Of a DNA stretch of 23,700 nt, positions 1 to 10,000 are shown piece after piece. Below the pieces are notes generated by a model. It ran no database searches and was not told where the DNA came from. It saw only the letters and a list, made by a program, of their open reading frames with translations. The stretch is from Paramacrobiotus metropolitanus (Eukaryota; Tardigrada; Eutardigrada; Parachela; Macrobiotidae), in assembly GCF_019649055.1 (NCBI RefSeq), contig NW_026570643.1, forward strand, positions 1-23,700, in the 5' to 3' direction. Within the stretch, counting starts at the first letter, position 1; every line of letters begins with the position of its first letter. A program made the translations under genes and the position numbers.

Positions 1-278
1 TAAATTATATATATAATAATATATTTTATAAATCCAGATAGCGACTGACTTACAAATGCAAAATAATATTTCCCATTCATGTCATTTGCACCGGGATGCT
101 GCTGCCAACTGCACTTTGAGCATGTGCTTCCTGTGCATTGTGCACTGCACAATGTGCAATAAGTGTGTATTAGGTTTTCAAAAAAAAGGTGCAAGTTATT
201 AAGTTTGAAAAAGATTGTCGCAGCGCATACTTTTTGCCTTTCGAGTAATTAGTTATTAGTACTCACAACAACTTCTTA
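1..278. other. Left flank, non-coding
   Basis: AT-rich sequence upstream of the thioredoxin-like gene. The only structure I see is a near-perfect palindrome at 133-157, whose core arms (136-144 and 146-154) are nine bases with a one-base loop. It contains no supported gene. It ends where the duplicated segment shared with 12.4-13.8 kb begins. Confidence 0.6.
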
Positions 279-2015
279 CGTTTTATTCAGCCGCTGTTTA
301 CTCTATTCGTCATTGTGCTGATCTTCAACTTCATATTGGTTTTCACAACTTTACTGTTACGGAACCTTGCGAGGAATTTCACTTTTTTCCTCCGTTATTT
401 CTCCACTCGACCTTTAATCATGCCTAGCCTGAAAGACGTCCAGTCAAAAAACAGCATGAAGCGTCTGCTGAGCAAGGCTGGTAATGAGCTCGTCATTGCT
501 GAATTCTACGCCACCTGGTGCGGAAACTGTACGAAGGTGGCTCCCGCTTATGAACAGTTGGCCGAGAAGTACGCGGACAGCGCCCAGTTCGTCAAAGTGG
601 ACGTGGATAAAGTTGAGAACATCCTCCCGAGTTATCAGATCACGAAAACTGTGAGTAGCATTTATGTAATCTGCCTTCTTTTTGAGTTGGCTGAAATTCC
701 GAATTAAAAAAAATTCCTATAAAAGTGCAACTAGGTTTAAACAGAACACCCCCAGTTATTATATAATCGTAAGCCGTAAACGTATAAATTTTAACAAAAG
801 ATCTTAAAAGGGAACTCGTAAATTATGCCATTTGGTAGTCTGTAAGCACCTTAAACAATTTTGATTGAATCAAAATCAGTTTCAACTTTTTGCGCTGTTG
901 TAATTTTATGGGATGGTGCTGTCATTCCAGTTTCTGATTGTTTACTTTAATTTTGTTACAGCCCGCTTTCGTGTTACTGAAGAAGGGAAAAATCATTGCC
1001 AAGTATCAGGGATCCAACATGGGAATGCTTGAAGCCATAATTCAGAAACATCGCGCCCCCAATAACGTTGCTCCTTTTACCAGTTATGACGAAATGTGTG
1101 CTTTCATGCGCAACAAGGCGCCTGTCCCACCGAAATATGAGCCGTTTATTCCATTCAAGAGGTTGCTTTTATGCATTGCGGGCTTCATAATTTTCGCCTT
1201 CATCTCTTCTTTTCCACCATCAGCTACTGGATCCGTCACAAAAGACGCGAACGCAGTCAAAGTTGCCTTCATGGGTTCCCATGGATCTAATGCACTCAAC
1301 GATATTTTAACTTCGTGGTTTGCGCTCGCCTGGCGCATTGGGATTAACTTTGTCTTCCTGGTATTAATCCCTCTTCTGCTGGTCGTATACAACTATTATT
1401 ATCGTTCAAGTGTCGGAGTTTTAATTTACAACAACTTAAGCATGCCAGTTAACTTCGTGCTTACCGGAAATTTTGATGAAAACCGGTGTGGCTTCAAGAT
1501 CCAGTGGAGCAAAAAATGGAAAATCAAATCAGAATTTTTACCACAGTCCTTTGATTTTGAACTTGCTCCTGGAGACAACTTTTGCGAAAAGTTTGGCATT
1601 GTTAACTGCTCCTTGAAAATTTTTGTGAGTGACCGTTCGCGACTTTACCTGCCCGTCAAGTTTGTCGATATCAACCAGATTGATAGCGGGAAATCCATTC
1701 ACGTTGGCATTGTAGGGATTCTAAATGGCGAAACGATATTGCCTTGGACTGTATTGTAAATTTGCTGGTACCTTACAGTTTTTCTTCGATCTGACGTTGG
1801 CCGCTTTGTTCTGACGGAATTTGTATCTCAGCGTTTTAATATTTTTTTGTAAAAATGATGTTGTACCTTCTGTGATTTTTTTGCTAGCATTTTGCAGCTG
1901 CATTTGTTTAGTTTTGCGCAATCATGCGAGTTGAGAAAAATGAATTTAGAACGTGAAATCGGTACTCATTAGATTCAAAACTGATTGTAATTTCAGAATA
2001 CGTTATTGACAGCCT
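279..2015 (+). repeat. Left arm of large inverted duplication
   Basis: This segment recurs in reverse orientation at about 12420-13799. The outer boundary is sharp: both copies share cgttttattcag and diverge immediately outside it. The arm holds the whole thioredoxin-like gene, its intron and some 3' flank (the match resumes weakly at 1920-2015 after a gap). The intron is shared, so the duplication happened at DNA level and not by retroposition. About 10.4 kb, including the tetraspan gene and POLD1, lies between the arms. Confidence 0.85.
420..1759 (+). CDS. Thioredoxin-domain protein with C-terminal membrane extension
   Basis: Two exons, 420-650 and 962-1759, with intron 651-961 (gtgagt...ttacag, phase 0); 342 residues. 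Residues 1-107 form a thioredoxin fold with the redox motif WCGNC (C34, C37). Exon 1 ends at T77 and exon 2 opens with P78, the conserved cis-proline, which confirms the splice. Two hydrophobic helices follow (about 145-161 and 203-220), then a soluble tail of about 120 residues that I do not recognise. It is probably a membrane-anchored thiol oxidoreductase. ATG 420 fits the usual thioredoxin start and has A at -3. An open frame extends upstream to 249 without an ATG and encodes a hydrophobic stretch; it also contains a possible acceptor (ttttattcag, 290), so an upstream exon adding a signal anchor is possible. An inverted pseudogene copy lies at 12510-13658. Confidence 0.8.
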
Positions 2016-3197
2016 TTTTAGTCACATAGCATTCTTTTACCTATTGGGAAATATTGCAGTTAAAAACGCCAGTTTTTGCGCTAAAAGATAACCCACTTTC
2101 ATGAATGAACTTAGAAATCACCAACCTAACGCAAAAGCTGGAAGGAGCCAAATTTGTAGAGCCAGGATACCTGCAAAGAATGCAATGTATAGATACAGCA
2201 TGGAATTGGCGTAAAGTAAGTATCAGTCTCAAACACGCAATATGTTCCAGTCACATAAAAACGAGAAACACTGAAATGGTCATAATTAAGCAATGTACAA
2301 GTGTTTACATTTCCAATAACAACACGTGCTCACCGTGGTAAAACTTCTTCAAAGGCACTACAGATTTCCAACTGTTTGGTCGTTTCTGTGCACCACTGCA
2401 CATGCATTTCTCTCATGGCGATGGCGACGGAATCATTCTATTCTGCCAGTTCACGAAAATGTTTATGCCCTACAATGTTAATGCTTAATTATGAGGCAGT
2501 GTTCGACCTGTTCGGTTCTGTAGGTTTGGAAGATGCAGGACAGAGTGCTACCGCAATAAGACACTTCTGTAGCAGCAAGTGCGCATCCCAATCCGTAGTT
2601 ACCGGAATTGGCATGCCGGCTAACCTTTATACAAGCTGTTATGGTCCGGTAGGTATATAAAATACTTTGGGATACCATAGCCGGGAAGCTGATCTTATTA
2701 GTTCATTATAAACCTATTGTTTTAGTGTATATATACCTATTTCGTAGCTATAGAGTGATACTGTGAAGTGTTAATTTTTTTCTGTTTCTTTGGCTAATCA
2801 GTAGTTTGTGCTTTTTGTTAACTGAAAATGTTTTAGTAATTCGCGCAAAAAACTTTGTTGCTACAAGTATAATGAAATTTTTGTGCTTTCCTCAAGGTCA
2901 TCTGTGAAATTTCTGTTAAAGACGGGTTTATCTTATCGCACATTATTATAGCGTGTCAACAGTTGATAGCAAGCAAGTGCGATTTATCGTTGATCAAACA
3001 GTTTGATTGTGCTTGCATTGCAGTAGAATTACTCATTTGACCATTTTCGTAAGTTTTAATTCTGGTGCCTCTTCCTGTGCGTGGTCGGAAAGTACTTACT
3101 TACGAAATGGGTCCAAACACCGTAATGTAAATTCGACATAAACAAGGCAAAATGCGTTTGCTTGTGCGACAAAGTATTTTCCAATCGTTTTTCATAT
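1760..3197. other. Intergenic region with one possible exon
   Basis: About 1.4 kb between the thioredoxin-like gene and the tetraspan gene. Several short frames are open on both strands (for example 2301-2660 plus), but none resembles a known protein and they overlap antisense open frames. A TATA-like string (tatataaaa) lies near 2653. The only piece with splice support is 2105-2215. Confidence 0.5.
2105..2215 (+). CDS. Possible small coding exon, unrecognised
   Basis: An open frame starts at ATG 2105 and runs 37 codons to a strong splice donor (aaa|gtaagtat, exon end 2215). The peptide begins MNLEITNLTQKLEG and matches nothing I know. I could not find a convincing partner exon, so this may be chance or part of a transcript with non-coding exons. 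Confidence 0.2.
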
Positions 3198-3216
3198 AAT
3201 TCGAGAACCTCGAATT
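3198..3216. promoter_or_regulatory. Small hairpin before tetraspan start codon
   Basis: A perfect 8-base inverted repeat (aattcgag / ctcgaatt) with a 3-base loop lies five bases before ATG 3221. In the mRNA it would form a stem in the 5' leader. Its function is unknown and it may be chance. Confidence 0.35.
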
Positions 3217-3220
3217 CATC

Positions 3221-5422
3221 ATGCGGTTCAATCCCAGTAAATCGATTATGGGATGTACGATTATTGCATTAGGGTCGTTGTCCGTCGGACTTGAAACTGG
3301 AGGTAAGAAGATCTTACTGTACTAGTTAATAGCATGCATATGATTAAACTGTATGAATAACGCAAAGGAGTACGGTAGTCCCGTATTGCGCATGTTCACG
3401 TCATATTACATTTTTACGCAGGCGGCGCCAGGCGCTGCACGGTTGAAACGGGCAAGCCTAATATAACATATGGCAGACGTAGTCTGTCTATATATTACGC
3501 AGGCGCTGCACGGAATATAACATATGGCAGACGTAGTCTGTCTATATTATATTAGTATAGGATCCAACGTGTAACTGAAAGGTTACTGAAAGGTCAGGAT
3601 GATTCTGTCTGTTCTGAGCTTTTGCGTCTGTCTATCCTCTAACGGGAAAAAAAAGATGGAAAGTAAAGGACACTAAAGGTTAGCCTCTATCCTGCCTGTT
3701 CAGTTGCCGATTCTCTGTCGGATTCCCATTCGAAGAGATGCTGTACGTGTATCGCAAAGCTGAATTATATAGACTGTCGGTATGCCAACAGCAATCACAG
3801 CAATCACACAATCGTAGGGCATTCGTATTGTAATACGATAGTATCAGTGGATGACTCCCCTCATTCTCCATCCTATTTATTAGCGCTTAGAAAAAAATCA
3901 TTGACCTAGAACATTTAATTGCTCGTTTCCCAGGACAAGAATGCAGTGTCCAGGCTGAGCAGGAGAATATAAAATGAAAAGGAATGCAGGTCAAGGAAAC
4001 GTATTGCTGCACATCAGAATAGTTCAGACATTCCCAAATTCTAGAAATTCCACGTTAGAATTGGACAACTCGTACACAGAGTCGCAGATAACGCATTGTT
4101 CCGATTTGACTAGCATCCATGAAATTCAAATTTTCATTACGCAAATAACAAATTCTCTTGCACGGCTGCAGTATTTTAGTTTTTTTCGCATTTATTCTTA
4201 TCCAATCCACGCGCCTGCGTAATGCTTCCGTAGAAAGCGTTCCGAAGGAGTTTAAAATTAATTATGTGTCCATCAACATCAAGAAGTAAAAAACATCAAG
4301 TACCGTCATCATTAGCTTCACCTGTGTATACGAGGTATATTCATGATCACTTGACATCATATTCTACTCTTCGATTGTCCCATTATGTAGTTTTGGGTCG
4401 GCAGATTCTACGCAAGTTTTTGCAGTTGTAATGGCCGGTCGCGCGGACAACCGGGGTGACACACAGCTTCACGGGCTGCATCGTGTGGCCCCGGGAATAT
4501 GGGGCGGATTCATCTCCATTGTGTCCGGCGTGTTAGGCATGATGGCTGACAACCGCACGCAAATGCCGTTCAGGATACCCAAATACTATTATCCCTACTT
4601 CTGGGGTTTGGCCGTGTCATCCTTTTTGGGATTTCTTATATCTGTTATATCGCTGGGCGTCAACGGAGCAATGATAGCGAATGTCGCGAGTTATTGTTCG
4701 TCCACGAGGATCGATGCGCAGTTGTATCTCTATGTTGACCTGGTAATTACATAAGCAGGCCGGATACAATAAGCGACATGCTTCTAATAAACGAATTATG
4801 CCTTGCTGGAATGTGCGCAATATTTTATTCGAAAATAAGACATAATGGAAAAATTTTATTTGTGCTTCTGTCAAAGAACACTATATTAAATTACAACTTC
4901 ATAAATGGGAGAATAAACTACGATAAACATTTTTCCCGGTTAATTAACTTATTGCTTAATAAGTTAGCGTACTATTAAACTTCCTTGGTGATATGTAGTA
5001 CTTCTTAATTAAGTACTCATACTATTATGCTTTGATTACAGTTTTGCTATGGCATCGTTGCGGCGGTTATACTGATTCCGGTCTCATCGGTGTTGTTCAT
5101 ACTCCACGGGATATTCAGCTACTACTGCATATTGACCATTCGGCATGTGTTCTGGAACAGACAGTTCGAAGGCCGGCAACGACTGCACACGAATTCCACT
5201 ACCGGTACCGCGTCCATGTCATCCATCGGCGACGACGTCAATATCGGCAGCAGACCGAAGAGGAATTTAAGCGAAGTTTCGGAAAGCTACGAGGAAGGAG
5301 TCAATCCCAATTACATAGGAGATTCTGGTGAAGCGATGCCGAACATATCGGCAGGCACGACTGCGTCTGGTCGTCAGCGCGCACCGAGTTCGCTGCAGCC
5401 GTCTTCGAGCAGAGCACATTAA
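3221..5422 (+). CDS. Four-helix (tetraspan) membrane protein
   Basis: Three exons: 3221-3302, 4426-4742 and 5042-5422. Exon 1 ends in a consensus donor (ag|gtaaga) with one base left over. Exon 2 follows tttttgcag with two bases, forming codon 28. The second intron (4743-5041) is phase 0. The product is 259 residues with four hydrophobic segments at about 9-30, 50-68, 85-112 and 133-163, short loops, and a cytosolic-type tail rich in Ser, Thr and Asn (164-259). The topology and the APGIWGG segment opening helix 2 resemble small tetraspan families such as MS4A/TMEM-type proteins. I cannot name an orthologue. Without exon 1 the first helix would be missing, which is why I prefer ATG 3221 over ATG 4431. 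A fold-back element starts 15 bases after the stop. Confidence 0.7.
3430..3547. repeat. Two-copy direct repeat in tetraspan intron 1
   Basis: The string aggcgctgcacgg followed by aatataacatatggcagacg and its continuation occurs at 3430-3494 and again at 3501-3547. The second copy lacks a 17-base segment present in the first. It sits inside the 1.1-kb first intron. The remainder of that intron (3303-4425) shows nothing else I can support. Confidence 0.75.
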
Positions 5423-5434
5423 TTTCTGCTTTAC

Positions 5435-6184
5435 TAACCAGGCTAGCGTCACAGGCCCCCCTCTCAGAAAAACTTCATTTTTTGCAGGATTGCAGAGTAC
5501 ACTAGGGTATGCTTAAAAAAATAATTTCATCTGCCATGGTCAGCAGGGCGTGGCCAAACAGAATTTAGAAGTTACAAACTTGCTATGTTATAGCCTATGG
5601 CCAATGCATTGCTTCGTACTTTAAGCACATTTACGAATTAATACGAACCACTTGAATGCGCTATCGTACGAGGCCTATGTGTGTCCAATATTCCCCGTTA
5701 ACCGTTTTTGTTTCTGAAGCGGCCTGTACGTGGTACTTAACAATATTTTGTAAGAGCTAGATTAGCAGGTGTAATTGTGTAAATACTTCCATTTCCATTC
5801 GCGCTATCAGTTTTTATCACATACCGCTAGCACGAAAACCGAGGTAATGAGGACCTACAGATCATCTCTAAACTTAAAAATAATTAACTGTCATCTACTA
5901 GCCCGTTTCAGAAACGGGAAGCCGAGAACATTTAGCGCACATAAGCCTCGTACGATACCACGTGAAGTGGTTTGTATTAAATCGTAAATGTGCTTAAAGT
6001 ACGAAGCAATGCATTGGCCATAGGCTATAACATAGCAAATTTTAAACTTCTAAATTCTGTTTGGCCACGCCCTACTGACCATGGCAGATGAAACTATTTT
6101 TTTAAGCATACCCTAGTGTTACTCTGCAACCCTGCAAAAAATGAAATTTTTCTGAGAGGGGGGCCGGTGACGCTGCCCTGGTAA
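5435..6184. mobile_element. Fold-back MITE, PIF/Harbinger-like, TAA target duplication
   Basis: A 744-base element (5438-6181) is almost entirely one long imperfect palindrome. Arms of about 290 bases (5438-5735 and 5890-6181) surround a short unique centre. Ends read CCAGG...CCTGG, and the arms share agcgtcac and a run ending ggcccccctctcag. The element is flanked by TAA at 5435-5437 and 6182-6184. A three-base TWA target duplication is the hallmark of the PIF/Harbinger superfamily, so that assignment is reasonable but not proven. It has no coding capacity. It probably sits in the 3' UTR of the tetraspan gene. Confidence 0.8.
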
Positions 6185-7017
6185 GACCGCAACATCGTTC
6201 GCTGGCCGACTACTTTGCGCATGCAGAGTATCATGATCACAGTTTTGTAATAGAAATTGCTTTTTAGAATTGGTCAAAATTACTACGATTCATAATTGTA
6301 CAGCATGTATTATGGGAATATCAGATTAAATTTTGTCATCTTTTTCTCTGTTACTTATCTTTAATACGATGCATAGCTCATTTGCATATTTAATAAAAAA
6401 AACTGCAAAAAGTCTGTCCATACTCTGCAGTAAATGCAAAGCGACCTTGTCTCTTTAAATGGCGGATGTTAAATCTTCTTCTTCCCTCGTACGAGTATAT
6501 ATAATAATATAAATATTAATGGTACAAAATTAAACTAATGGTTTTATAACTCGTAGGACGTAATTACTTTAACCCATAATTAAGCTGACCGCAGTCTCTA
6601 TACGGAAGATTTTGAATTTCTCTCGCAGGTCACTCAAATTTACAGTACTCGTACTATAGAAATACACTATTGCATAGCAGTCTTTCTTACTTTTCTGAAA
6701 ATTCATGACAATGATACTAGCTTACTTCAATTAATAAAAGAAGCTAGAATAAACGTCCCATAAATTCGGGGGGATTCGACATTCCAGACTGCCACGCCTT
6801 TTCCGATTAAAACACCCTTCCTATGGCAGTCACTTGAATAAATGGCTTGTAAGCAAAGCCAACCGCCAATTTAAGCTCCTCATGCTGTTTAAACTGCTGA
6901 ACTGGTGACTACAAGTTCTGTAAATTAGTTTTTCCCTTTTTTTTGTACTCTTTGAATTCTCGTCATTAGCCTGATGCCCGCAAGATTTGCAACGGATTCA
7001 TTTACTAGGTATTTGTA
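6185..7017. other. Intergenic region upstream of POLD1
   Basis: About 830 bases of AT-rich DNA without an open frame that I can support. The stretch just before ATG 7018 contains tttactag, a possible acceptor of a 5' UTR intron. I see no TATA box; the POLD1 promoter presumably lies here. Confidence 0.5.
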
Positions 7018-10000
7018 ATGTTTAATTCCGGGAATCGCGGTCGCGGTCGTGGCGTTACAAATGCGCTGGGATCCAACCGAGGCCGAGGAGCGAGCAGCTC
7101 CTTCAACGGAGGCCGCGGAGGATTCAACTCGTCATCGAGCGCAGGCAGCGGGAATGCTCGCGGGGGGCGAGGATCAGGTGGGAATGCGAACGGGACGCCT
7201 GCTTTCTTAACCCAGTATACGAAATCGATGCCGCTTTCCAAACAAAACAGCGTGGAAGATGATGAGGAGATGGTTTACGATGCGTTCCAGGATGACTTCG
7301 AAGTCGATATGCCTGACGATGACATGGTATCTAGCGATTCCTTGACTGCTCCAGGTGAGAATCCATCTTATTTGACTTCTGATTCTTATTTGACTTATCT
7401 AATTTTAGAGGAAGTTGGGGAGCCAAATGATCTGCCATACTCCAATTATTTGTTGATATTAGACTATAGGTGCTCTTTAAACTAAAAATAAAACAGTAAA
7501 TCAGTAAATGTAACAGTAAATCTATTCCAAATTGTGAAAGTGTGATACTTAAAACATTTGTTTTCGTTGATATGTATGTTTGTAAATGTAAAAGAGAGCC
7601 CGTATTTAATTTGTATCACCTTATCGCTTATATGTACAGGCTTGCAGCTAGCCATTAAAAATTGATGGTTGATGTTTTTGCAGTTGCATAATCAGTAATA
7701 TGTCGGTTTTTTGCGAACGCCCGGATGCGGCTCGATTTCGCAGAATATTTTATTTGAGAAATGACCGGAAAATATTTTTTTCATTTAGATCAAGGAACGG
7801 ATTCACTCGATGGGGCACTGTCGAAGGCGTGGGGCCGTCCTCAGGTTGCCGAGATTGATCCGAGCCGCGACACTCTGGTGTTTCAGCAGGTGGAAGTCGA
7901 TCACACCATCGAATACGCGGTGCCCGGCCTTTCCAGTTTTCAGGGCCAGGGTCCCGTGATTCGCTTGTTTGGCAGCACGATGGATGGACGGAGTGTACTC
8001 TGCCATGTTCATGGATTTCACGCTTATTTTTACGTACAAATCCCGGATGATATCGAACAGGCTAAAACTTTGCAGTACAGCAAACAGTTTCATGTAAGCT
8101 GCCTGAAGTTATACTGCATTGCGTACACAGATGCAAGAACGAGCGTGTGGCCTGAGTAAAAAAGGAGGATCACTTTTTTATGTTTACTAGTTCATTAACT
8201 GTGTGTTTGTTCTAGTTGATCAGGGTTTGTTTACTGATATATTTTAGTAAATGGAATTTTTCGGAATAAAATTAGTGCAGTGAGAATACTCTTGCAGTGT
8301 ATTTGACTGATTCCATAAACTAATTGCTGGTTACAGACGGGTCTGAACAGGCGGTTGATGCAAGAAAGCACCGTTTCCCGCGCACTCAGCTCTGGCTCTC
8401 AAGGAGCTGCTTCCGGTGTGGCTGTGATTCAAACGGAAGTCGTCAAGAAACAGGATTTGTATGCCTTTCATGGTGGTACTAACGAAACGAGAAATTTCAA
8501 GCGATTCCTCAAAGTTATCGTGGCACAACCGCGATTTATAGCACCGGCGAGACGAGTGCTGGAAGACGGCTCTTTTGGTCGCGTGTTTGTAACGTACGAG
8601 AGTAACGTGGAGTTTGAGATTTGTTACATGGTGGATGCTGAAGTATACGGCTGCAACTGGATTGAGTTACCTGCAGGAAAATACAAAACTCGAACGACCT
8701 CCAGTAAAGTAATACAAAGTGACTTACGGGATTAAAAATCCGTGAAATCAACCTTTATGAATTTCACAGTTTTGAATTACCTTAGAAATTTGTGATAAAT
8801 AAAATACTTTTGGGCTCTTAGTGATTTTTAGCGATTTGTTTGGCCATGCTTTGCTTCCGTTCTTAAATTCCCATATTTGTTTGCTGTTAGTGAATTTTTT
8901 GTTAATCAGCTTGTACTGTAGCTTAATTTCATCGCAATTTTGTAGTTTAGTCCAGAATTTCAAAGTGGAAAGGCTACAGTATCGCGCTGTCAGATCGAAG
9001 TGGACGTCAAGTGGGTAAACATGAAGTCTCATTACCCGGATGATGAGTGGAGCGGTATGGCGCCCTTTCGTATCCTAAGCTTCGATATTGAATGCGCCGG
9101 CAGGAAAGGAATTTTCCCGGAGCCCAATTGCGATCCTGTCATACAGATTGCCAGTATGGTGCAGCGAAATGGGGAAAAGGAACCCTTTATCCGTACCGTT
9201 TTCACACTGAAGAAATGTGCACCCATTGTTAACTCCAAGGTAATTTAAGCATCGGTGCAGTTTCACAAGATCTTGTAATGAAGATCAATTCAAGCGGTGT
9301 GAAAAGCCATAGTTCGTTATTTCCAGTATTTTTATTTGACAGTGTGAACTGCTGCAGTGGATAAAATAATTACACACAAACTGAATTCGTACTAGAATTT
9401 GTAAAGGGGATAAATATTATTTGTCGCGTGGGTAAGAGGATTTCTAGTGGTAAATCGGTTATGGAACTTGATGGAATTGGTAAAAGGTTTTTGGTTTTAT
9501 AGGTAATTTGCTTTGAAACCGAGGAAGAACTCTTGGACCATTGGGCTACATTCGTCCGTTTGGTGGATCCGGATATCGTTACTGGTTATAACATCCAAAA
9601 TTTCGACTTTCCGTATTTAATAGATCGTGCTGCCCACTTAAAGCGTAGTAGATTCCCATTTCTCGGGCGTCTGAAAAAGACCGTCACGCGTGTTCGCGAA
9701 GTTCAGCTGCAATCCAAGCAAATGGGTGCTCGCAAAAACAAGTTTTGCAACATCGAGGGACGAGTAACTTTTGATTTGTTGCAAGTTCTTCTGCGGGATT
9801 ACAAGCTCCGCTCGTACACTTTGAATGCCTTGAGCTACCACTTCCTGCAAGAGCAAAAGGAGGATGTGCAGCATACAATCATTACGGACCTGCAGAACGG
9901 GAATGAGCACACGCGCCGACGCTTGGCAGTGTATTGTTTGAAGGATGCCTGGTTGCCGTTAAGGTTGATCGACAAGCTGATGAGCTTGGTAAATTATATG

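Noticed and set aside
315-420. GTG at 315 as start of the thioredoxin gene
   Set aside because: A GTG start is not expected in an animal nuclear gene; ATG 420 matches the usual thioredoxin N-terminus. The upstream hydrophobic frame is kept only as a possible additional exon.
3222-3240. A tRNA B-box-like string (ggttcaatccc)
   Set aside because: No A-box or cloverleaf arms are present at the right distance, and the string lies inside the first exon of the tetraspan gene.
3974-4222. 82-codon open frame in tetraspan intron 1
   Set aside because: It lacks similarity, splice sites or conserved composition; treated as chance within the intron.
7005-7241. Minus-strand proline-rich open frame opposite POLD1 exon 1
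   Set aside because: It is the antisense shadow of the RG-rich repeat codons; no independent support.
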